A stretch of 64,000 bases of DNA from Paracoccaceae bacterium. Its GTDB lineage: Bacteria > Pseudomonadota > Alphaproteobacteria > Rhodobacterales > Rhodobacteraceae. The notes below the pieces were generated by a model. The model was not told where the DNA came from. It saw nothing but the letters and a program-made list of their open reading frames with translations, and made no database searches. Shown piece after piece: positions 51,672 to 59,878 of this stretch (within the stretch, counting starts at the first letter, position 1; the number at the start of each line of letters is the position of its first letter). The translations under genes and the position numbers were made by a program. Location: the NCBI GenBank assembly GCA_024236495.1, contig JACKKJ010000003.1, positions 304,529-368,528 of the forward strand, read 5' to 3'.

Positions 51672-52504
51672 GCCATAACAAGCTGCTCCTCATCATCCTC
51701 GATGGGGTTCCCTATGCCAACTGGCGCAGGCTCTTCGGCAATCTCGAAGGCTGGGTGGAGGCGGGGGAGGCGCGCGTCTGGCGGATGCGGTCGGTCCTGC
51801 CGTCCACCTCGGCCTCCTGCTATGCCTCGATCCACACCGGGCTCCTGCCGCAGGTTCACCGGATCTGGGACAATGCCGACATCCGCCGGCTGGAGTTTCC
51901 CGACATCTTCTCCGAGGCGGTGAAGGCCGGGCTGAAGACCGGCGCCGTGACCCACAGCTACTGGTCGGAGTTCTTCAACCGCGCGCCCTTCGACGTGGTG
52001 CGCGACATCGAGTACGACGAACCCGAAGGGCCGATCACCCACGGCCGGTTCCACACGATGCACGGCTATGGGCATGTCAACCAGATGACGCCCGCCGATT
52101 ACGACCTTTTCGGCACGCTGACCCGCCTGGCCGAGGTCAAGGGGATCGACTACGGCATCTTGCATACCTGCACGCTCGACAGCATGGGGCACCGGTTCTA
52201 TCACGACTGCGAGGAAATGGACGACGCCTGCTTCAAGATGGATGCGACACTGGCGCCCTTCGTCGATCGCTGGCGGCGCGCGGGGTACGAGGTGATCGTG
52301 ACCGCCGACCACGGGCAGGACGCGCGCGGCCATCATGGCGGCACCGGGTCCGACCAGCGCGACTTCGCGCTTTACTACTTCGGCCCGGCCGAAGGCCCCG
52401 CGCCGGACACGGTCCTCAACCAGCTTTCGCTGGCGCCGACCGTGCTTGGCCGCCTTGGTGTCCCGGTGCCCGAAACGATGAAGGCCGCGCCCTTCCTGCG
52501 CTAG
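51668..52504 (+). CDS. Alkaline-phosphatase-superfamily (NPP-like) phosphodiesterase
   Basis: A 278-residue metal-dependent hydrolase resembling nucleotide pyrophosphatase/phosphodiesterases: first metal aspartate in L-I-I-L-D-G-V-P, nucleophile region P-S-T-S-A-S-C-Y where NPPs have P-T-x-T-x-P-N, and the metal ligands D-S-M-G-H and T-A-D-H-G-Q...G-H-H-G-G. The usual threonine nucleophile is replaced by serine. Cytosolic. The start is a TTG overlapping the ATPase stop (TTGA). Last gene of the transporter operon; probably hydrolyses the imported compound, which would then carry a phospho- or sulfo-ester. Confidence 0.8.
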   Translation: MSHNKLLLIILDGVPYANWRRLFGNLEGWVEAGEARVWRMRSVLPSTSASCYASIHTGLLPQVHRIWDNADIRRLEFPDIFSEAVKAGLKTGAVTHSYWSEFFNRAPFDVVRDIEYDEPEGPITHGRFHTMHGYGHVNQMTPADYDLFGTLTRLAEVKGIDYGILHTCTLDSMGHRFYHDCEEMDDACFKMDATLAPFVDRWRRAGYEVIVTADHGQDARGHHGGTGSDQRDFALYYFGPAEGPAPDTVLNQLSLAPTVLGRLGVPVPETMKAAPFLR

Positions 52505-53463
52505 CGCCAGCCCCTGAACCAGCTTCGCTTGCGGGGGGCAGGGGCCGCCAGTGACGCGGTGACCGACGGCAGCGGCCGGCGCGTCGGCGTGATCAGGATT
52601 GCCGTCAGGACCAGCGCGCCCGCCAGCGCCTCGGGCAGGCCGACCGGCTCGCCGAAGGCGAACCAGCCGACGGCGAACATCGTCGGCAGTTCGATGCTGC
52701 CAAGCGCCGCGGCCTTGGCGCCGCCGATCTTCGGCACGAAGACGGTGTAAAGAAGTTGCGGGATCAGCGCCGAAAAGGTGCCAAGCGCCAGCGCCAGCGA
52801 CCATTGCGCCGCGCTCGCGGGCAGCACCGCCTCTGCCGGGTAGGTCAGGATCAGGGGGACGAGGCCGCTTGAGGAGCCGATGGCGAAGATGCCCATCCGC
52901 GACACCGGCGGCAGGACATGAAGCTTGCGCGCCAGCACATTGATCGAGATGCCGAAGCCTAGCGGCGCAGCCAGCGCCAGCATGATCGCGGCCAGGCCGA
53001 CGCTGCCGCCCGACCCGCCGGTGCGCGCCGCCAGCGCGGCGGCCAGCAGGATCATCCCGCCGCCCGCCGCCGACCTGAGCCCGGGCCGGTCCGAAAAGAC
53101 CAGCCAGCCGATCAGCAGCGTGAACAGCGGATAGGTCATGTAAAGAACCCCCGCCGCCGAGACCGGCATCAGCGACAGCGCCTTGACATAGCCCACCCAG
53201 CCAAGCCCGACGATCAGGCCCGAAAAGTAGCCCCAAAGGCTCGCGCGGCCCTGTTCGCCCCGAAGCTTCAGGAAGGGCAGGAAGGCGATGGCCGGAAAAA
53301 GATAGCGGAAGAAGGCGATGGCGGGCGGGGCGATCCCCGCCTCGGTCAGGCTGCGGGCAAAATAGGGGACCATGCCGAAGAAAACGGTGGAAACGGCGAC
53401 GGCGAGGATCCCGACAAGCGGAATGTCGGTCCAGCTGCCCTGCGGGGCGGGCGCGTCGCTCAT
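52501..53463 (-). CDS. EamA/DMT-family transporter
   Basis: A 320-residue membrane protein with ten hydrophobic helices in two EamA repeats (F-F-R-Y-L-F-P-A-I-A-F in the first). Its 3' end overlaps the convergent phosphodiesterase by 4 bases and its start overlaps the esterase stop by 4 bases, so it is in an operon with the esterase. Likely an exporter; substrate unknown. Confidence 0.85.
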   Translation of the reverse strand: MSDAPAPQGSWTDIPLVGILAVAVSTVFFGMVPYFARSLTEAGIAPPAIAFFRYLFPAIAFLPFLKLRGEQGRASLWGYFSGLIVGLGWVGYVKALSLMPVSAAGVLYMTYPLFTLLIGWLVFSDRPGLRSAAGGGMILLAAALAARTGGSGGSVGLAAIMLALAAPLGFGISINVLARKLHVLPPVSRMGIFAIGSSSGLVPLILTYPAEAVLPASAAQWSLALALGTFSALIPQLLYTVFVPKIGGAKAAALGSIELPTMFAVGWFAFGEPVGLPEALAGALVLTAILITPTRRPLPSVTASLAAPAPRKRSWFRGWR

Positions 53464-54401
53464 CGGTCTTCAGGCCAGGGAAACGCGCCGCGTGCAAGGG
53501 CCGCGATGGCATCGGTGATCCGCGCGAAGGCGGCGGCGGCGCGCCCCGACATGTGGCGGGCGCGCAGGAAGCCGTGAACCATGCCGGGCGCGATCTCGCA
53601 CCGAGCGTTGCCGCCTGCGGCGGTGACGCGGGCGGCATAGGCCGGGCTGTCGTCGCACAGGGGGTCGCATTCGGCCGCGATCAGGAAGGTGGGCGGCAGG
53701 CCACCGAAGTCGGTATCGGCCAGCGGCGCCGCCGTCGGATCGCCCGCCGCCGGCCGCCCCTCGGGCATGCGGATCGCGCGGTAGAAGATCATGTCCTCGC
53801 GGGTCAGCAAGGGGGCATTCGCATGGGTCGCGTAGCTGCCGGTGGTCCCGATCGTGTCGGCGAAGGCGCCGTAGATCAGCACCTGCCCGACGATCGGGAA
53901 GCCCGCCCCGCGCGTGGCATGAACCGTCGCGGCCGCAAGGTTCGCCCCCGCGCTGTCGCCCGCCAGAACGACGGGTCCGCCGAATTCCGCAATGATCGCC
54001 GCGGTCGCGGCGGTGCAGTCCATGAAGGCCGCGGGATGGCGGTGTTCGGGCGCAAGGCGGTAGTCTACGGACACCACGCGGCAGCCGGTCGCGGCGCAGA
54101 TTTCCGCGCAGACATCGTCATGGCTTTCCAGCCCGCCGACGACAAAGCCGCCGCCGTGAAAATAGATCACCGTCGCGACACTGTCGCCGCATTCGTAAAG
54201 TCGGCAGGCAACGCCCGCGAAGCTGCGGTCGGTCGCGCCGACGCCGGGTGGGTAGGGAACCCGGAAATCCACGCACATCGCGTCGTAGACGCGGCGCTGG
54301 TCGTCGATGGTGAAGCTCACGGTGTCGTCGGGATAGCTGGCCTGCGTGCGGTGGATGAAGGCCCAGGTCTCGTCGTCGATCAAGGCGCTGTAGTCGGTCA
54401 T
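53460..54401 (-). CDS. Alpha/beta hydrolase, hormone-sensitive-lipase (HSL) family
   Basis: A 313-residue esterase. The oxyanion motif Y-F-H-G-G-G-F lies near residue 80 and the nucleophile in L-A-G-D-S-A-G-A-N near 150; catalytic Asp and His follow (A-E-C-D-P-L-C-D and M-V-H-G-F). HSL enzymes cleave short-chain esters or lactones. First of a two-gene operon with the DMT transporter. Confidence 0.9.
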   Translation of the reverse strand: MTDYSALIDDETWAFIHRTQASYPDDTVSFTIDDQRRVYDAMCVDFRVPYPPGVGATDRSFAGVACRLYECGDSVATVIYFHGGGFVVGGLESHDDVCAEICAATGCRVVSVDYRLAPEHRHPAAFMDCTAATAAIIAEFGGPVVLAGDSAGANLAAATVHATRGAGFPIVGQVLIYGAFADTIGTTGSYATHANAPLLTREDMIFYRAIRMPEGRPAAGDPTAAPLADTDFGGLPPTFLIAAECDPLCDDSPAYAARVTAAGGNARCEIAPGMVHGFLRARHMSGRAAAAFARITDAIAALARGAFPWPEDR

Positions 54402-54461
54402 CGTCCCTCCGGTCCGGCTGCTCCGGTCTGGGCAGAGTGTGTTGCGCGGGCAGGCCCGAGG

Positions 54462-55094
54462 CTATCGCAAATGCGACATGGCGCCCGCGGTGGGGTGTAG
54501 TTCCGGCGCATAGCCCGCCGCAAGGACCGCGACGAGCGGCGCGGGCGTCAGGACGCGGGCCGCGCCCTTGGCCGGGCGGGGCAGGGGGGCACCGTAGCCC
54601 GCCGCCGACCAGGGCCGGATCTGCGCGCCAAGGACCAGAGCCGGCCCCGCATCCAGCCGCACGAAAGCCCCGTCGGGCAGTGCCGGCCAGGGAGTCGCGA
54701 AGGTGACCTTTTCGCCCGTGCGCGGCAGGATGCGCGCGCGGTGGAGCGCCTGGTCGAAATCCCCGGCGCGCGGATCGCCGCCAAGCCCCGCCGCCGTCCA
54801 GGCCGCGCGGAACCGGGTGTAGGCGGCGCGCCGGCAGGTGGCGCAGGGCCGATGCCCCGCCGCCATCGCCACCGCCTCGTCCAGGAAGAACAAGGGTGTC
54901 CAGCGATGCGCGTCCTCCAGGGGCTGCCGGTCGTCTTTCCAGCACAGCACGCAAGAGATCCACGCGCGGTGCCGGTGGGTCCAGCGCATGCGGCCCTCGG
55001 CGTCGTAAAGGATGCCGCGATTGCCGGTGAAAAGGCCGCGCGCCGGATCGGCGGTGATCGCGCCTTCGGGGGTGACGCGGTTGCGCCGGGCCAT
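54462..55094 (-). CDS. Conserved-looking protein with two CxxC motifs
   Basis: A 210-residue protein of unknown function. It has C-V-L-C at 48-51 and C-A-T-C at 84-87, in a segment A-G-H-R-P-C-A-T-C-R-R that recalls the zinc-binding Ada domain, plus many tryptophans and prolines. The four cysteines could bind zinc or a cluster. ATG 55094 shares one base with the upstream SDR stop (TGATG), so it is coupled to that gene. Confidence 0.65.
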   Translation of the reverse strand: MARRNRVTPEGAITADPARGLFTGNRGILYDAEGRMRWTHRHRAWISCVLCWKDDRQPLEDAHRWTPLFFLDEAVAMAAGHRPCATCRRAAYTRFRAAWTAAGLGGDPRAGDFDQALHRARILPRTGEKVTFATPWPALPDGAFVRLDAGPALVLGAQIRPWSAAGYGAPLPRPAKGAARVLTPAPLVAVLAAGYAPELHPTAGAMSHLR

Positions 55095-55843
55095 CAGCGC
55101 ATGCGCAGCGCGCCGTCGAGGCGGATGACCTCTCCGTTCAGGTATCCGCATTCGACGATGAACCGCGCCAGTGCCGCGTATTCGGCCGGATCGCCCAACC
55201 GTTTGGGGAAGGTCACTTCGGCGGCCAGGCTGTCTTGCACCTCCTGCGGCAGGCCCTTCATCATCGGCGTGGCGAAGATGCCCGGCGCGATCGCGCAGAC
55301 GCGGATCCCGAGCGTGGCCAGATCGCGCGCCGCAGGCAGTGTCAGCCCGACAATGCCGCCCTTGGAGGCAGCATAGGCCGCCTGGCCCTTCTGTCCGTCG
55401 AAGGCGGCGATGGAGGCGGTGTTGACGATCACGCCCTTTTCGGCCCCCTCGTTCCTGGCCATTTCGGCGGCGGCCAGGCGCAGCGTGTTGAAGCTGCCGT
55501 TCAGGTTGATGTCGATGGTCCGGCGGAAGGCGGAAAGCGCATGCGGCCCCTCGCGCCCGACGATGCGTTCGCCGGTGGCGATGCCCGCGCAGTTGACCAG
55601 CACATGCACCGCGCCGCCCCCATGCGCCCTTGCCGCCGCGATCCCCGCGGCGACGGAGGCTTCGTCGGTCACGTCCACCTGGGCGAAGGTGCCGCCGATC
55701 TCGGCCGCGAGCGCGGTTCCGCCGGCCTCGTCGCGGTCGAAAAGCGTGACGCGGGCCCCGGCCGCCGCAAAGTTTCGCGCCGTCGCGGCCCCAAGCCCGG
55801 AGGCGCCCCCGGTGACGATGGCCGATCTTCCGTCGAGCTGCAT
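55094..55843 (-). CDS. SDR dehydrogenase, HSD10-like (3-hydroxyacyl-CoA dehydrogenase type 2)
   Basis: A 249-residue short-chain dehydrogenase: V-T-G-G-A-S-G-L-G-A at about 10-19, N-C-A-G-I, N-T-A-S-I-A-A-F and Y-A-A-S-K. The A-F-D-G-Q-K-G-Q-A-A-Y-A block is typical of the type-II 3-hydroxyacyl-CoA dehydrogenase group. Probably in fatty or branched acyl-CoA oxidation. A TGAACG/CGTTCA palindrome lies 17 bp upstream. Confidence 0.85.
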   Translation of the reverse strand: MQLDGRSAIVTGGASGLGAATARNFAAAGARVTLFDRDEAGGTALAAEIGGTFAQVDVTDEASVAAGIAAARAHGGGAVHVLVNCAGIATGERIVGREGPHALSAFRRTIDINLNGSFNTLRLAAAEMARNEGAEKGVIVNTASIAAFDGQKGQAAYAASKGGIVGLTLPAARDLATLGIRVCAIAPGIFATPMMKGLPQEVQDSLAAEVTFPKRLGDPAEYAALARFIVECGYLNGEVIRLDGALRMR

Positions 55844-55859
55844 GGCTCCCCCCTTTAAA

Positions 55860-55873
55860 TGAACGTGCGTTCA
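55860..55873. promoter_or_regulatory. TetR-type operator TGAACG-TG-CGTTCA
   Basis: Perfect 6-bp inverted arms around a TG spacer, 17 bp before the HSD10-like start. The form matches operators of TetR repressors that control fatty-acid or acyl-CoA genes. No such repressor is encoded next to it. Confidence 0.5.
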
Positions 55874-56102
55874 AAAAATGAGAGTAACCCCGCCGGCCCC
55901 ACCTGTCCAGAGCGGCCGGAAGCCGCCGACACGCGAAGGTGATCGGCGCAATCCGGCGCAGGCGCGGCGGTCTTCGGCTTGTGATCGGGGGTGATCACGC
56001 CCGGCCATTGGCAAGCGCGCCCCTGGCCACCAACTGCGGTGTCGCAGGCATCGTGCCGGGCAGCGACCCGGGCCTTGCTGCAAGAAGAGACAGGAGTTGA
56101 AC

Positions 56103-56690
56103 ATGAAAGTGCTGAGTTATCTTGCCCTCGCCGCAGCCGCGACGGCCGCCGCCCCCGCCCTTGCCGGCGGGCTTTCAGAGCCCGCCCCCGAAGAGGTCGT
56201 CTTGCCCGCGGTGCCGGTCGTCATGGGGTCGGACTGGACGGGCGGCTATGTCACCGGCCGGCTGGGCTATGGCGATGCCTCGGCGCCCGCCGACGGCAAT
56301 GGCGTGACCTATGGCATCGGCGGTGGCTATGACTGGGATCTGGGCGACTGGGTCGTCGGCGTTGCCGGCAACTACGATGCCGCCGACATCGACCTTGGCA
56401 CCGGGGGCGACACGCTGGATTCCATCGCGCGGCTGGGCGTGCGCGCGGGCCGTGACCTTGGCAGCACGCTCGTCTATGCGACGGCGGGCGCGGCGCGGGC
56501 CGATGCGACCATCGGCGGGACCGGCGTGAACGACAACGGCTGGTTCGCCGGCGTCGGCATGGACTACGCCCTGACCGACCGGGTGACGCTGGGCGGGGAG
56601 ATCCTGACAAACCGCTTCAGCGATTTCGGCGGATCCGGGTCGGACCTGCGCGCGACGACGGCAAGCGTCAACGTCGGCCTGCGCTTCTGA
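56103..56690 (+). CDS. Outer-membrane beta-barrel protein (OmpA/Opa-like)
   Basis: A 195-residue protein with a signal peptide (1-21, A-P-A-L-A-G), then eight amphipathic strands (Y-V-T-G-R-L-G-Y-G, Y-G-I-G-G-G-Y-D-W and so on) ending in the aromatic C-terminus V-N-V-G-L-R-F. Typical small 8-strand barrel. CAGGAG lies before ATG 56103. Confidence 0.82.
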   Translation: MKVLSYLALAAAATAAAPALAGGLSEPAPEEVVLPAVPVVMGSDWTGGYVTGRLGYGDASAPADGNGVTYGIGGGYDWDLGDWVVGVAGNYDAADIDLGTGGDTLDSIARLGVRAGRDLGSTLVYATAGAARADATIGGTGVNDNGWFAGVGMDYALTDRVTLGGEILTNRFSDFGGSGSDLRATTASVNVGLRF

Positions 56691-56712
56691 CGCGCCGAAG
56701 GGGCTGGCGGGG

Positions 56713-57567
56713 TCACCACCTTCCGCTGGCCCCGCCGCCTGAACTGCGGCCGCCGCCGAAGGATCCGCCCGACCCGCCGCCGCGCCGCCGGGTTGGGGCG
56801 ATCCGGTCGCGGCGTTCGTCGTGCCATCCGCAGCTGGGGCAATCGGTCCGTACGCGCTGCAGCCCCGCGGTGTCGCGGGTGGCGGGCGTGATCGTGTCGC
56901 GCGCGCGCCGCAGGCCCGTCCGCCCGCAGGTCGGGCAGCGGCGGAAACGCTGCGCCATGTCGCCGATCCGGCGCCGGAAGAAGGCCAGCGCGAAAGCGGC
57001 CGCCACCGCGAGCGGCGCCAGCCATCCCGCCGGTTCGGGCGATCGCGTCAGCGGCAGCGGCGCAAGGCCCTCGGCGTGACGCCGCGCGATCCGGGTGTCG
57101 ATCTCGGCGGTCCCGTTCTCGATGCCGGTGGCGAAGTCGCCGTCCCGGAACGGCGGCAGGAAGACCCGGGTCACGATATCCTGGGCGATCGTGTCGTAGT
57201 CCTGGCTGTAGGCAGCGCCCAATGCCACGCGCATCTCCCGGTCTTCGGTCAGGACAAGGACAAGGATCCCGTCGTTTCGGTCCGCAAGCCCGATCCCCCA
57301 GTGGTTGAAAAGCCCGGTGGCAAAATCCTCCAGCGTGGCTTCGGGGTCGTAGTCACGCCGGGTTGCAAGCGTCAGCACCGTCGCCTCTACCCCGGTTTCC
57401 GACTTCAGCAGCGTCAGACGTTCGCTGAGCCGCGTTTCGGTGCCCGGATCAAGCACATCGGCCAGATCGTTGACGAAGAGATCGGCATGATCGGGATAGG
57501 TTTGCGCCCGCGGATCGTCAGGCACGAGGCAGAGCGACAGGGCAAGGGCAAGGAAAAGGCGCGTCAT
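56713..57567 (-). CDS. TPM-domain protein with C-terminal zinc ribbon and glycine-rich tail
   Basis: A 284-residue protein: signal peptide (1-22, D-P-R-A-Q), a TPM domain (V-N-D-L-A-D-V-L-D-P ... L-V-L-V-L-T-E-D-R-E), a membrane helix (about 186-203), two C-P-x-C-G knuckles and a G-G-S-G-G-S-F-G-G-G tail. TPM proteins are wrongly called methanol dehydrogenase; they include PSB repair and cell-envelope proteins. Membrane-anchored with the TPM domain in the periplasm. ATG 57567 was chosen because it begins the signal peptide. Confidence 0.82.
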   Translation of the reverse strand: MTRLFLALALSLCLVPDDPRAQTYPDHADLFVNDLADVLDPGTETRLSERLTLLKSETGVEATVLTLATRRDYDPEATLEDFATGLFNHWGIGLADRNDGILVLVLTEDREMRVALGAAYSQDYDTIAQDIVTRVFLPPFRDGDFATGIENGTAEIDTRIARRHAEGLAPLPLTRSPEPAGWLAPLAVAAAFALAFFRRRIGDMAQRFRRCPTCGRTGLRRARDTITPATRDTAGLQRVRTDCPSCGWHDERRDRIAPTRRRGGGSGGSFGGGRSSGGGASGRW

Positions 57568-57775
57568 CGCGGGCTCCGGCAAGGTCGTGTCGAAGGATTG
57601 CACGGAAAGCGGAGAAGTCAAAGCCGGCAGACAGCCAGGTTTCGCGCCACCAGGGGTGGTATCGGCGATATGTGGCATTTTCAACAATCGCGCCCGTTTT
57701 TTACGAATTGCGTCCAACTTTCGCCCGCTTTCGGCTTATAACCAGCGCGGATGAGTACATTCCTTGGAGCATGAC

Positions 57776-58396
57776 GTGATACTTATGAGACAAATCATTC
57801 GCAGCGCGGTGATCGCCTCGGCGCTTCTGGTTGCCGGGTGCGCGCCCTCTTTCTACACGCGCTACGATGCCCCGATCTCGGCCGAGGTATCCCGTGGCTG
57901 GCGTCTTGCCGACGTTCGCGTGACTGTCCCCGATGAGCTGGTCGTGTCCGAGAAGAAATCCGTCTTCCCCAAGGCCGACATCGTCTGGCGCGAGGACCCC
58001 GAAGGCGACCGCAAGCCCCAGGTCGCCGCGATCATCAGGAATGCGGCGCGTGTTGCAGGGCAGGGTCTGACGGGTGGCACGCCCGTCGTCCTCGACATCA
58101 CGCTTGTCAGGTTCCACGCGCTGACCTTCGAGGCGGAAAACAAGCTTTCCGACGCGGGGGTCCACAATATCGAGTTCAACGCCCAGGTCCGCGATGCGCG
58201 CACGGGCGAGGTTCTCTTTGGTCCGAAGTTCATCGAGGCGGCGCTTCCCGCCCTCGCGGGGGATCAGATGAAGGCCGCCCGTGCCCGCGGCGAGACGCAG
58301 AAATCGCAGATCACCGCGAATCTCGTGCGGACGTTCCGCGGCTGGCTCGGGATCGGCGAAGACCCGCGGTTCCAGTTCCAGCGTCTCGGCGGCTGA
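57776..58396 (+). CDS. Lipoprotein, DUF6778-like
   Basis: A 206-residue lipoprotein with lipobox L-V-A-G-C (Cys at about 22). The mature part (F-Y-T-R-Y-D-A-P-I-S at the start; V-R-T-F-R-G-W-L-G-I near the end) resembles a family I know from Rhodobacteraceae as DUF6778. GTG 57776 has GGAG six bases upstream; ATG 57785 is the alternative, three codons shorter. It is followed by a strong terminator. Confidence 0.7.
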   Translation: MILMRQIIRSAVIASALLVAGCAPSFYTRYDAPISAEVSRGWRLADVRVTVPDELVVSEKKSVFPKADIVWREDPEGDRKPQVAAIIRNAARVAGQGLTGGTPVVLDITLVRFHALTFEAENKLSDAGVHNIEFNAQVRDARTGEVLFGPKFIEAALPALAGDQMKAARARGETQKSQITANLVRTFRGWLGIGEDPRFQFQRLGG

Positions 58397-58415
58397 CATC
58401 CGCCTGGCGATTGCG

Positions 58416-58442
58416 AAGGCCCGGCCATTGGCCGGGCCTTTT
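58416..58442. terminator. Intrinsic terminator between lipoprotein and aminotransferase genes
   Basis: AAGGCCCGGCC (58416-58426) and GGCCGGGCCTT (58430-58440) form an 11-bp stem, loop ATT, followed by TT. The flanking A and T residues let it work for both convergent genes. Confidence 0.85.
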
Positions 58443-58454
58443 GCCGTTCGGTCC

Positions 58455-59633
58455 CTAGTCGGAGGTTGCCAGGCTTTCCGCGAAGGCAAGCAGGCGCCCG
58501 AGCGCATCGTCCAGAAGATCGTCGGCCACCGTCAGCGCGATGCGGATATGGCCCGATGCCGCCTGACCGAAGCTTTCGCCGGGCATGACCGCGATCCGCT
58601 CATGCTCAAGCAGACGCAGGGCGAAAGCTTCGCCGGACAGTCCTGTCGCGCGGACATCCACCATCACATACATCGCGCCGCCCGAGGGAACGAGCCTGAG
58701 CAGGTTCGCCTGCCCCAGGCGCGCCAGCGCAAGGTCCCGACGCCGCCTGAAGGGGCCTGAGACCCCCGCCTCGAAATCCGGACCAAGCGACAGCGCGGCA
58801 AGCCCTGCGTCCATGATGTAGCCGGGCAGGCCGTAGGTCGTGTTCGTCGCAAGCGCGGTGACCGCCGCGACCACCGGCTCGGGCGCGATCAGCCAGCCGA
58901 TGCGCGATCCGGTCATCGCGTGGCTTTTCGACAGCGACCCGACGACCAGCGTGCGTTCGGCCATGCCGGGCAGGGCCCGCGGGCTCTGGTGATCGCCCGA
59001 CCAGAGCTGGGTATCGTAGACCTCGTCGGAGATGAGCCAGAGGTCGTGATCCCTGACGACCTCGGCCACGGCCTCGAGCGTCGGGCGGGTGTAGACCGCG
59101 CCGGTCGGGTTGTTCGGCGTGTTGATCAGGAGCGACCGCGCGCCCTTTGCGCGGGCCGCGATGGCCCTGGCTTCCGGCTGGAAGCCGTTTTCGGGCCGGG
59201 TGGGCACCGCGACATCGCGCGCGCCGGTCGCGCGGATCGTGCCGGGGTAGGTGGCATAGTAGGGGTCGCAGTAAAGGCCGGTGTCGCCGGGGTCGAGCGT
59301 CACCATATGCGCGGCGAAAAGCGCCGCCTGGCCGCCGGGGGTGACGATGACGTTCTCGGGCCCGGTGGGAACCCCGGTGCGCGCGCTCACCCGTTCGGCG
59401 ATGGCGCGGCGCAGCTCCGGCTTGCCGGCGCCGACGGTATAGCCGGTGTTGCCCGCCCGCGCGCTTTCGGCCATCGCCGCGAGGATGCGCGGATCGGTGC
59501 GGATGTCGTGTTCGCCGATGGTCAGGTTCACCACCGTGACGCCCCCTGCCGCCAGGTCGCGCGCGCGGTAATAGATCTCCCATCCGTCCGACCCTTCGCC
59601 GGTCATGTGGGCCACTCTTTCGGCAAGCCGCAT
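58455..59633 (-). CDS. Class I/II PLP-dependent aminotransferase
   Basis: A 392-residue fold-type I aminotransferase with PLP lysine K236 in G-S-L-S-K-S-H-A-M-T-G-S-R-I-G, plus N-N-P-T-G and D-E-V-Y. It resembles aspartate/aromatic transaminases; the exact amino donor cannot be read off. Monocistronic. Confidence 0.87.
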   Translation of the reverse strand: MRLAERVAHMTGEGSDGWEIYYRARDLAAGGVTVVNLTIGEHDIRTDPRILAAMAESARAGNTGYTVGAGKPELRRAIAERVSARTGVPTGPENVIVTPGGQAALFAAHMVTLDPGDTGLYCDPYYATYPGTIRATGARDVAVPTRPENGFQPEARAIAARAKGARSLLINTPNNPTGAVYTRPTLEAVAEVVRDHDLWLISDEVYDTQLWSGDHQSPRALPGMAERTLVVGSLSKSHAMTGSRIGWLIAPEPVVAAVTALATNTTYGLPGYIMDAGLAALSLGPDFEAGVSGPFRRRRDLALARLGQANLLRLVPSGGAMYVMVDVRATGLSGEAFALRLLEHERIAVMPGESFGQAASGHIRIALTVADDLLDDALGRLLAFAESLATSD

Positions 59634-59878
59634 CCGTTCCTCCCTTGTCCGTGGCGCAAACGATCACGGACCGGCGCGGCGGACAAGGGCAAATGGCACG
59701 AAATAGGTGCTTGGCAGGCGCAAGGGGACGCGCTAGACCTTGGGGCATGAAACGGACCGCAACCCTCTGCATCACCTGCATTACCGGCTGACATCGTCAG
59801 GCGGGCCGTTCCCTGTTTTCAAGACCACGAGAACACGCTAAGCCCGCCGCGGGACGCCCTGCGCGTGAAGGAACTGGC

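Noticed and set aside
55871..56104. Short minus-strand frame upstream of the outer-membrane protein gene
   Set aside because: No ribosome site, no recognisable composition, and it overlaps the promoter of the plus-strand gene.
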